Shown here: positions 13,928 to 20,661 of the stretch, piece by piece | Layout: each line of letters opens with the position of its first letter | Numbering within the stretch: position 1 is the stretch's first letter | NCBI GenBank assembly: GCA_003577005.1 | Contig: QEUW01000190.1 | Location: 5,299 to 25,959 of the forward strand | Source: Chloroflexota bacterium | Lineage (GTDB): Bacteria; Chloroflexota; Anaerolineae; Caldilineales; Caldilineaceae | Direction: 5' to 3' | Length of the DNA stretch: 20,661 bases | Program-made: the position numbers and the translations under genes | The notes under the pieces: generated by a model | What the model was told of the DNA's origin: nothing | What the model saw: the letters and a program-made list of their open reading frames with translations, nothing else | Database searches by the model: none

Positions 13928-16900
13928 TCAAGCGGGAAAGCGGGCCAGGGCTGCCGACAACTCGGCGCCGGCTGCATCCAATCCCATGGCCTGAACTTGA
14001 CGGAGTGTCGTCTCCAGCAGCTGTTCGATGGGCGCGCCTGCCGGTTGTAACTCGGCAATCACCAACAAGGTGTCGATGTACTCCTCCAACAGGCTGCGGT
14101 GCCCGGCAAAGCGGAGCGCCTGGCGTAACAGCGCCGCAGCATGATCTGCATCTTGCCGCAGGTGGGCCAATCGAGCTAGCCCCAGCAGTGCCTGTACGTG
14201 CGTGTAGGGATAGAGGTTGACGGCATCGGCCAGCGCCTCTTCTAATAGCCGCTGAGCCCTTGCATCATCACCGCGGTAGAGCGCAACCAGCCCAAGCCCG
14301 ATCTCTGCGCTATTACGGTGATTTCGAAAGGCAGGTCGTTGGTCGAGCAGCGCCAGCGCTCGCTGCAGACGGCGCTCGGCTTCATCGATCCGCTCCTGTT
14401 TCAATGAGAGAAATGCACTGCCGATGCGTGGCCAGAGGCTCGCCCGCTCCGCTGCCATACCCTGGATGGCTCGGTTGAGGAGGATGCTCCGCTCGTTGAG
14501 CGCGTGGCTCTGTTCCCAGTGGCCGAGAATTCTGGCTGCCACGGCCAGTTGGTAGTAGGCGGTAGCAGCAATCGAAGCTTGCCCTGTCTCATTCGCCAGT
14601 TCGACCACCGCTTCGAGGCAGTGGGTCGCCTCGGTTAGTTGTCCCTGCACCAGCAGCGTCCAGCCATAGTCGAGCAGCGGCAACACAGCGTGGACCCGGT
14701 CGAGCGTCTGCAGGATGTCGGCCAGAGGGTCAGCGACTGTGGGCGGTGGAGGCGAATACGCCGACCATGTGGGCGCTGTTTCGGGTGGGTCGGCACTGTA
14801 GATCCGCCGGCGCCGCTGGTACAGATCCTCAATGACCTGCGACCGCTCTTCGGCGCGCCCGCCCTCCGCCAGCGTTGTCATCAACTCGCGCAAAAGTTTG
14901 TTGCTCTCGCCCTGTTGGCCGAGGAGACCAAGCATCGAGGCCAACCGGCTGTAAGCCGTGAGCATCAACAGGCGGTCACCCTGGCGCTGGCCCCACTGGC
15001 GTAACCGCTGGTAGGTGTCGGTGACGCCGGTGGGGTCGAAGAGGCTCTCATAGGCTCGTCCTCGTCCCTGCAAAGCACGGGCGACCCATACAGCTTCGTC
15101 GTCGGGGCGCTTCTCCAACACGGCCAGCGCCTGGTCAAAATAGACAACTGCGGGCTGAAAGCCGTAGGCTAGCAGTGACTTTTCGCCGGCAAGCACGCTG
15201 TACTCGACAAAGGCTGGCTGTGACGCCGCGCCTGCCTGACCGTAATGAAAGGCGATCTCGGCGGGGCTATCGTAGCCGCGCCCCAGGGCGACCAACGCGT
15301 CCGCAACCTGACGGTGTAGCCGGCGGCGTTGCAGGGCCGGCATTGTCTCGTAAGCAACCTGACGCACCACCTGGTGGCTGAACTCCAGCCGCTCATCGGG
15401 GCGTTCGACCAGAAACTGGCGGCGCAACAAGATTTCGAGACCGGTCATGGGGTCAGTGGGCGTAGCATTCTCCAACAGGTCGAGGCTAAAATCGCGGGCA
15501 ATTACAGCGCTCAACTGAAGCACCCGCTGAGCTGGCTCGGCCAGCCGTCCGATCCGTTCTGAGATGATCTCTTGCACCCGTTGGCTTGGGCGCAGCAGGG
15601 GCGACCCCTCGTCGAGGAGCTCGCCGCCCTTAGTGGAAGATTGGTGGCGCTCCTGCCAGTCGCGCAGCGTCTCCGTAACAAAGAGAGCGTTACCGCCCGT
15701 GGCCCGGTGCAATGCTCCTGCCAGCGAGGTCAGCGTCTGATTCTCGGCACCAGTCACGGCTGCGACCAGTTGCGCCACCTCGGCGGCTGTCAGCCGTTCG
15801 ACCCCAATCACCTGGTGGCGGCGCTCGCGTTTGAGGGCATGGAGCAGAGTGGCCAACGCCTCGTTTTCGCTGAGATCGTCGCTCCGGTAGGCAAGTAGAA
15901 CCGCAAGCGGCATCTCATCCAGCCTTGCAGCCAGACGGCTCAGCACAGCCAGCGTGCCGGCATCGGCCCAGTGCAGGTCATCGATAAAGAAGACCAAGGG
16001 CCGCCGGCTTGCCAATGCCGCCAGCAAGGCGGCGATTCCCGCGACCAGGCGTTGGCGGTTTTCGTCGCTGCGTACCGGCGCCTCATGTGGTGAGAGTGGC
16101 AGATCCGGCAGGCGGTCGGCCAGGCTGGGCACGATCTGTGCCACCTGCGCCAGGCTGGACGACGGCAGGCTAGCGAGCACATCATCCGGCAGCCCATGAA
16201 GATAGCGCGAAAGGCTATCAGCAAGGGGGGCGAACGGCAGTTGCCGCTCCGACGGCTGGCAGGCTGCGCTGAGGACGGTGGCGCAGGCTTCACCCGCAAT
16301 CTTTAACAGTTCATAAGCCAGCCGGGTCTTGCCGGCGCCGGTTTCACCTGCCAGGAGCGTCAGGTTTCCGTGACTGGAAAGCGCTCTCTGCAACCGGGCG
16401 GCTGCCTTTTCCAGTTCGTTTTGGCGACCGGCAAACAGATCGGCAAAATAGGCGTCGAACACAGGCAGCACAGTCTGCTGTGGCAACAACGCCGGCACGC
16501 GTGGCTGGGGGGGAGTAGCCACCCTGGACAAGGTTACGGTGGCGGGCGCCGGTGATGGAACTGCTGTGAGGGCGCGTGGCTGCACCTCGCCGTTGAGGAT
16601 CCGCTGGTGCCAGCGTTGGGTGAGCGGGCTGGGGTCTGCGCCCAACTCTTCGGCGAGCACAATCCGGCAGCGTTCGTAGGTGAGCAGGGCGCCCGCGCTG
16701 TCACCGGCCTCGGCTTGATAGCGCATGAGAGCTTGATAGGCGTTTTCGCGCACCTCGTCGCGCGCCAGGATACGCCGGCACGCGGCCAAAGCGGCGTTGA
16801 GGTTCCCCAGGTCAGCCTGGATTTCGGCGAACTGGAGTAGAGCGGTAAAATAGCGTTCACGGAGCCGTTCGCGTTCGTTTTGCGCCCAGTCTGCATAGGG

Positions 16901-17410
16901 GTCGCTGATGAGATAGTCGTCCTGGTAGAGCGCGATGGCCTCTTCCAGCAGCCGTTGGCGTTCAACCGCATCGGTGCTGGTCTCCGCCTGATTTAACTTT
17001 TGTTCGAATATATCCACATCCAGCCAGAGCGTTGAGTCGGGGCGAAACGCGTACCCTGGCGTCTCGGTGACAATATAGATGGAGGGGGCGCGGTTACGGC
17101 GTTCTGGCTCCAGCACGTTGCGCAAGGCATTGATAGCGCTCCGTAAGGTTGTTGCGGCAGCGGACGGGCTGCTTTGCGGCCAGAGCAACTCGATCAGCCG
17201 GTCGGTAGCGACGGGTCGTGGTCGCTCTGTAATGAGGATTTTAAGCACCTGCCGCGCCTGGCGCGTGTGCCAATCTCCCTCGCTGACAGCCTGCTGGTCA
17301 CGTACGACCTGGAGCGTACCGAGTGTTGAGATACGAATATCGTGTTGCGGGGCGCCATTTGTGGCGGCTGATCTGGGCATGAAACCAAAAGGGCGGGGAC
17401 AAGAGAACAT
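13928..17410 (-). CDS. BTAD-domain transcriptional regulator with AAA ATPase and TPR region
   Basis: This 1160-residue cytosolic regulator belongs to the SARP/AfsR-like class common in Chloroflexota and actinobacteria. Residues about 24-125 form an OmpR-type winged helix (ISTLGTLQVVRDQQAV, RLIELLWPQSSPSAAATTLR, and YIVTETPGYAFRPDSTLWLD). Residues about 130-275 form the BTAD helical domain. After a Pro-rich linker an AAA_16/STAND ATPase follows, with Walker A GETGAGKT (355-362) and Walker B LVFFIDDLHWAD (472-483). From about 700 to the end are TPR-like helical repeats. No LuxR domain is seen. The target genes are unknown; its promoter overlaps that of the divergent secreted protein gene, a likely target. 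The ATG at 17410 has GGGGAAG very close upstream; Met11 is an alternative start. Confidence 0.88.
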   Translation of the reverse strand: MFSCPRPFGFMPRSAATNGAPQHDIRISTLGTLQVVRDQQAVSEGDWHTRQARQVLKILITERPRPVATDRLIELLWPQSSPSAAATTLRSAINALRNVLEPERRNRAPSIYIVTETPGYAFRPDSTLWLDVDIFEQKLNQAETSTDAVERQRLLEEAIALYQDDYLISDPYADWAQNERERLRERYFTALLQFAEIQADLGNLNAALAACRRILARDEVRENAYQALMRYQAEAGDSAGALLTYERCRIVLAEELGADPSPLTQRWHQRILNGEVQPRALTAVPSPAPATVTLSRVATPPQPRVPALLPQQTVLPVFDAYFADLFAGRQNELEKAAARLQRALSSHGNLTLLAGETGAGKTRLAYELLKIAGEACATVLSAACQPSERQLPFAPLADSLSRYLHGLPDDVLASLPSSSLAQVAQIVPSLADRLPDLPLSPHEAPVRSDENRQRLVAGIAALLAALASRRPLVFFIDDLHWADAGTLAVLSRLAARLDEMPLAVLLAYRSDDLSENEALATLLHALKRERRHQVIGVERLTAAEVAQLVAAVTGAENQTLTSLAGALHRATGGNALFVTETLRDWQERHQSSTKGGELLDEGSPLLRPSQRVQEIISERIGRLAEPAQRVLQLSAVIARDFSLDLLENATPTDPMTGLEILLRRQFLVERPDERLEFSHQVVRQVAYETMPALQRRRLHRQVADALVALGRGYDSPAEIAFHYGQAGAASQPAFVEYSVLAGEKSLLAYGFQPAVVYFDQALAVLEKRPDDEAVWVARALQGRGRAYESLFDPTGVTDTYQRLRQWGQRQGDRLLMLTAYSRLASMLGLLGQQGESNKLLRELMTTLAEGGRAEERSQVIEDLYQRRRRIYSADPPETAPTWSAYSPPPPTVADPLADILQTLDRVHAVLPLLDYGWTLLVQGQLTEATHCLEAVVELANETGQASIAATAYYQLAVAARILGHWEQSHALNERSILLNRAIQGMAAERASLWPRIGSAFLSLKQERIDEAERRLQRALALLDQRPAFRNHRNSAEIGLGLVALYRGDDARAQRLLEEALADAVNLYPYTHVQALLGLARLAHLRQDADHAAALLRQALRFAGHRSLLEEYIDTLLVIAELQPAGAPIEQLLETTLRQVQAMGLDAAGAELSAALARFPA

Positions 17411-17439
17411 CTTCCCCTATAAAATCAGTCATTCTTCGC

Positions 17440-17468
17440 TTGAACAGATACCCATTATACCTTAAAAT
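17440..17468 (+). promoter_or_regulatory. Sigma70-like promoter of the secreted repeat protein gene
   Basis: TTGAAC (17440-17445) and TAAAAT (17463-17468) are spaced by 17 bp. Transcription would start near 17475, with a leader of about 57 nt to the ATG at 17532. It overlaps the opposite-strand promoter at 17454-17482 over 15 bp. Confidence 0.5.
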
Positions 17469-17482
17469 GGTGTCAGGATCAA
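17454..17482 (-). promoter_or_regulatory. Near-consensus promoter of the BTAD regulator gene
   Basis: On the minus strand TTGATC (17482-17477) and a perfect TATAAT (17459-17454) are spaced by exactly 17 bp. Transcription would start near 17447, about 37 nt before the ATG at 17410. This is the best promoter match in the window. Confidence 0.7.
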
Positions 17483-17531
17483 GCAATTTATAACGCAGTG
17501 CGGCATAACTTATTCTCAAGGAAGGGCTCTT

Positions 17532-19109
17532 ATGGTTGTTCGATCTCTGTTGCCTACTCGTTTATGCTCTATTTGTTTAAGTTCGTTCAGGCTAGTGGTA
17601 GCTGGGATGTTGGCGCATTTGTTGTTGATTCCCGGTGCGGTGAGCCAGGCGGCTGTGCTTCAACAGATTTTACCGGTGGAAGGGCAGGTACTGCAAGGGT
17701 CGTTACCGCTGCGCTACAATGCCCATTATCTGGGGCTTGAGCCATTGATTCGCGACGGCATTATCACGTTGACGCTGGCTTACGAGCCACAGGACAACCC
17801 CAACCTGCGCGGATTTGTCAACTTCCTCGTGTTGACGGAGGATGGTCTCAGACGGTACCTGGCGGGCGAGGATGCGCGCAACCTCAACATTGCCAGCGGC
17901 GCCCCGCTTCAATTTGACCCGGTGGGCAACAAGATGGCGGCGGCTTTCCGCGATTCCGGCCGCGGCAGTTATACCGTGATCGTCTACAACAATTCCGACC
18001 TGCCCGTGACCTATGCCTTGAGTGTGGAAGGAGGCACGCTATTCGACGGCGCCAATCAGACGCTCACTGCGGCGTTGGCAAGCGCCGACCCGACCCCCAC
18101 CCCTACCCCAACGCCCGCACTGGCTGCCGGCACAGCCGACCCGGCAACTTTTGTGTTACCCGGTTCGATCACGGCGCGCCAGGTCACTGGTGCGCTGGCT
18201 ACTCCGGTCCAGCGCCACTACTTGAACATGCGGCCCGATGTTCGCGATGGATTGATCATCTTCAACTTTACTTTCGACCCCATGGATGTGCGCGAGCTCT
18301 TGGGTAACATCAACTTCTGGATCTTGGATGAGGATGCGCTGCGACGGGTCATTGCGGGCGGGCAACCGGAAGATCTCAACCTGGCCACCGGTTTCCGCGT
18401 GCCTTTCAATCCATTTCCCAATGAATTGCAGGCCAGTTTCAATGCCTCTGGCAATACACCGTATACGGTCGTGGTCTATAACCGCTCGACTGTGCCGGCC
18501 ACCTATGCGCTGGCGGTCAACGGCGGTGTGCTCATCGACCAGTACGGGCAGACCAATGAGGCCAAGGTTGCGGCGTTAGAAGAAGCAGCGCTGGTAGGCT
18601 CGACGACCAGCGCGCCGGCTGCGCCTATTACGCCGGAGGGGGCCACGACGACGCAGATCAGCTTTGTGCCCACGGTCGAGGCGACTCCAACCCCTGCGCC
18701 CTCGCTGGAAAGTGGTGTCGAGCGGCTGGCCGGTGCACTGGACCAGCCGTACGAGCACCACTATTTGGGTCTTACACCGACAATCCGCGACGGATTGATC
18801 GTCCTTACCCTGGACTTTGACCCGAAAGATGTGCTCGCCCTGGCAGATAATCTCAACTTCTGGGTGCTGGACGAGGAAGGGCTAAAGAGCGTCATCAACG
18901 GTGCCCGCCCGGCCGATGTGGGTATCGCCACCGGCAGCGTCGTACGGTTTGGCGCCGATAAGGGCAAGCTGCGCGCTGTGATCAACAGCTCTGGCCGCGG
19001 CCATTACACGGTCGTCGTCTTCAACAACTCCACCGTCCCGGCCACCTACCTTCTGCGCGCCAACGGCGGGCTGCTGACCGATGAGACGGCGCAGACGACG
19101 TTGCCTTGA
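17532..19109 (+). CDS. Secreted protein with three beta-sandwich (PPC-like) repeats
   Basis: This 525-residue protein has a signal peptide: basic start, hydrophobic core about 20-35, and a likely cut near SQA-A at residue 40. It carries three repeats of about 120-130 residues (about 52-178, 213-342, 396-522). Each runs RHYLG/N..P..RDGLI..T..F.P, then NFWVLDE..L..VI.G..P.D, then SGxGxYTVVVYNNSTVPATYAL..NGG. The end block resembles bacterial pre-peptidase C-terminal (PPC) beta-sandwich domains. Thr-Pro-rich linkers (TPTPTPTPALA at about 188; ATPTPAPS at about 384) separate the repeats, as in cell-surface proteins. No catalytic domain is seen, so a binding or scaffold role is likely. AAGGAAGG lies 6 nt before the ATG. 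It is divergent from the BTAD regulator. Function is not known. Confidence 0.75.
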   Translation: MVVRSLLPTRLCSICLSSFRLVVAGMLAHLLLIPGAVSQAAVLQQILPVEGQVLQGSLPLRYNAHYLGLEPLIRDGIITLTLAYEPQDNPNLRGFVNFLVLTEDGLRRYLAGEDARNLNIASGAPLQFDPVGNKMAAAFRDSGRGSYTVIVYNNSDLPVTYALSVEGGTLFDGANQTLTAALASADPTPTPTPTPALAAGTADPATFVLPGSITARQVTGALATPVQRHYLNMRPDVRDGLIIFNFTFDPMDVRELLGNINFWILDEDALRRVIAGGQPEDLNLATGFRVPFNPFPNELQASFNASGNTPYTVVVYNRSTVPATYALAVNGGVLIDQYGQTNEAKVAALEEAALVGSTTSAPAAPITPEGATTTQISFVPTVEATPTPAPSLESGVERLAGALDQPYEHHYLGLTPTIRDGLIVLTLDFDPKDVLALADNLNFWVLDEEGLKSVINGARPADVGIATGSVVRFGADKGKLRAVINSSGRGHYTVVVFNNSTVPATYLLRANGGLLTDETAQTTLP

Positions 19110-19116
19110 ATACTCC

Positions 19117-20661
19117 CTAAAACCCTTGTAGCTTACTCAGATCCGCCACCCGCGCCGGCAGGGTGGCGATCTGTTGGACGAGGGCGAGGCGGGCGTGGCG
19201 GAGGGTTGCGTCTTCGGCGTTGACAAGCACCTCGTCAAAGTAGGCGTTGATAGGGTCTTGTAGTTTGCGCAGTTCGGTACCCAACTCCTCCGCCGGTTCG
19301 AGGCTGTCGGTTAGTACAACGGCGGCCGACTGCCAGGCAGTGTGCAACTCGTGTTCCACCGCTTCAACGTAGGCGCCAGGGTTGAGGTCAAGCGTCTGCT
19401 CCAGGTTGCGGGTAATGCGGGCGCAACGGGCATAGGCGGTAAAGGTCTCGGTCCACCACGGTTGTTGAACCAGTGCGTTCAGCGCTTCGCAGGCGCGGCG
19501 GGCAGCATGGGGGTTGTCACCGCGCACGGCCAGCACCGCCTCTATCACGTCGTGCGCAAAGCCCAGGTCGGACAATACGCCCTGGAGCCGGCGTTCGACA
19601 AAGGCCAACGTCTCATCCACAGCCTGCGCCGGCACGGTAAGCGGCTGGAGCGCTGCCGCAGCCTCCAGCCCGGTACGGATGCTAAAGTCGGTGTGGGTTG
19701 CCAGCAGGTTGTGGACCACGCCCAGCGCAGCGCGGCGCAACCCAAACGGGTCGGCGCTGCCTGTTGGAACGGCGCCCGCGGCAGAGAGGCCAATGAGGCT
19801 ATCGAGCTTGTCGGCCAGCGAGAGCGCCAGACCGGGTAGCGTAACCGGGTTAGCGTCGCCCGCCGAGCGCGGCAGATAGTGTTCGCGGATGGCCTGCGCC
19901 ACTTCCGGCGCCTCACCGCTCCGCAGGGCGTAGATTTCGCCCATGATGCCCTGTAGGCTCGTCATCTCCACCACCATCGACGTGACCAGATCGGATTTGG
20001 CGAGCGCTGCTGCCCGCCCAACTTGGGCGATCTGCTGCTCGCTGGCGTCGAGCGCCCGGCCAATCTGGGGCGCCAATTGTTCCAGGCGCTTCACCTTGTC
20101 GAGCATGGAGCCGAGCTTCTCGTGAAAGGTGAGCGTCGCCAGCCGGGGCGTAAACTCTGCCAGCGGCTGTGCGGTATCGCGGCGGTAGAAAAAGGCGGCG
20201 TCGGCATAGCGGGCGCGGATGACCCCTTCGTTGCCGGCCACGACCACATCGGGGTGGTCCAGGTCGGCGGCGTTGGCCACGGTGATAAAGTGGGGCAGCA
20301 TTTTTCCGTCGCGAAAGACAGGAAAGTAGCGCTGATGTTTTTTCATCACGCCGATCAAAACAGGTTCAGGCAGTTCCAGATATTTGTCCTCAAACGAGCC
20401 GAGGAGCGCCTGGGGCGCCTCTACCAGATCGGTTACTTCATCGAGCAGCTCGGGATCATCTGATGTTATACCTTGTGCATCGGCGGCTGCCTCTTGCACC
20501 AGTTTGGCGGTATAGCGGCGGCGCAGGTCACGGTCTAGGATGACACCTGTATCTTGAAGCGCCTTGAAATAACCGTCCGCCTTTTCGACCGTGAAGGTGG
20601 TGAACTCGCCGGGTGCGAGTTCTGCTTTGGCGTCGGCAAAGCGCGGGCCGCGACTGACCCG
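19117..20661 (-). CDS. glyS: Glycyl-tRNA synthetase beta subunit, 5' part outside the window
   Basis: The frame is open to the window end, leaving 514 residues of the C-terminal part of a protein of about 690 residues. It starts mid-domain with RVSRGPRF (family: TRGHRF) and continues [20 protein letters not shown]. Strong GlyS motifs follow: [44 protein letters not shown] and [20 protein letters not shown]. The C-terminal half, with [23 protein letters not shown] and [17 protein letters not shown], ends in an anticodon-binding DALR-type region. With the alpha subunit it charges tRNA-Gly in the cytosol. In some Chloroflexota alpha and beta are fused; whether that holds here lies upstream. The stop codon is only 7 bp from that of the convergent secreted-protein gene, with no hairpin between. 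Confidence 0.93.
   Translation of the reverse strand, partial: RVSRGPRFADAKAELAPGEFTTFTVEKADGYFKALQDTGVILDRDLRRRYTAKLVQEAAADAQGITSDDPELLDEVTDLVEAPQALLGSFEDKYLELPEPVLIGVMKKHQRYFPVFRDGKMLPHFITVANAADLDHPDVVVAGNEGVIRARYADAAFFYRRDTAQPLAEFTPRLATLTFHEKLGSMLDKVKRLEQLAPQIGRALDASEQQIAQVGRAAALAKSDLVTSMVVEMTSLQGIMGEIYALRSGEAPEVAQAIREHYLPRSAGDANPVTLPGLALSLADKLDSLIGLSAAGAVPTGSADPFGLRRAALGVVHNLLATHTDFSIRTGLEAAAALQPLTVPAQAVDETLAFVERRLQGVLSDLGFAHDVIEAVLAVRGDNPHAARRACEALNALVQQPWWTETFTAYARCARITRNLEQTLDLNPGAYVEAVEHELHTAWQSAAVVLTDSLEPAEELGTELRKLQDPINAYFDEVLVNAEDATLRHARLALVQQIATLPARVADLSKLQGF

Noticed and set aside
18064..18130. Thr-Pro repeat as a hypervariable coding microsatellite
   Set aside because: Short and imperfect; such linkers are common in surface proteins and need no special explanation.

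Overview
The window looks like chromosomal DNA of a member of the Chloroflexota, probably of the Caldilineae/Anaerolineae/Ardenticatenia type. This is inferred from the BTAD-AAA-TPR regulator, the secreted beta-sandwich repeat protein with Thr-Pro linkers, the fused-style mrpA, and small palindromic dispersed repeats. No rRNA, tRNA or CRISPR array was seen. Species cannot be set from the sequence alone.

Left end (1-2986): a GT-C/TMTC-like membrane protein, possibly cut at its 5' end, ends at a perfect 19-bp hairpin. It faces a convergent two-gene minus-strand unit: an 82-residue protein with a MoaD/ThiS/ubiquitin-like Gly-Gly tail, then a single-pass membrane protein. About 900 bp of mostly non-coding DNA follows and contains an AraC-family relic.

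Middle (2987-6906): an NhaP2-type cation/proton antiporter, then an intergenic region with a strong sigma70-like promoter on the plus strand and a possible small RNA unit on the minus strand. Next is a two-gene operon of a PHP-domain metallohydrolase and a PLP enzyme of the D-threonine aldolase/D-serine dehydratase family, joined by an ATGA overlap.

Core (6907-13800): a 119-bp MITE-like element and inverted repeats separate that operon from a complete, convergent minus-strand mrpABCDEFG operon encoding the multisubunit Na+/H+ antiporter. A dispersed palindromic repeat sits between mrpF and mrpG. The roughly 350-nt leader of mrpA holds a sigma70-like promoter, an aptamer that matches the yybP-ykoY (Mn2+/alkaline-pH responsive) class at its conserved blocks, and a terminator. 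The terminator's 5' arm overlaps the 3' strand of the aptamer. This is the most striking finding: a metal- or pH-sensing riboswitch apparently controlling an alkaline-homeostasis antiporter.

Right end (13928-20661): a 1160-residue BTAD/AAA/TPR regulator is transcribed away from a secreted protein with three beta-sandwich repeats. Their two near-consensus promoters physically overlap. The secreted protein gene converges, with a 7-nt gap, on a 5'-truncated glycyl-tRNA synthetase beta-subunit gene.
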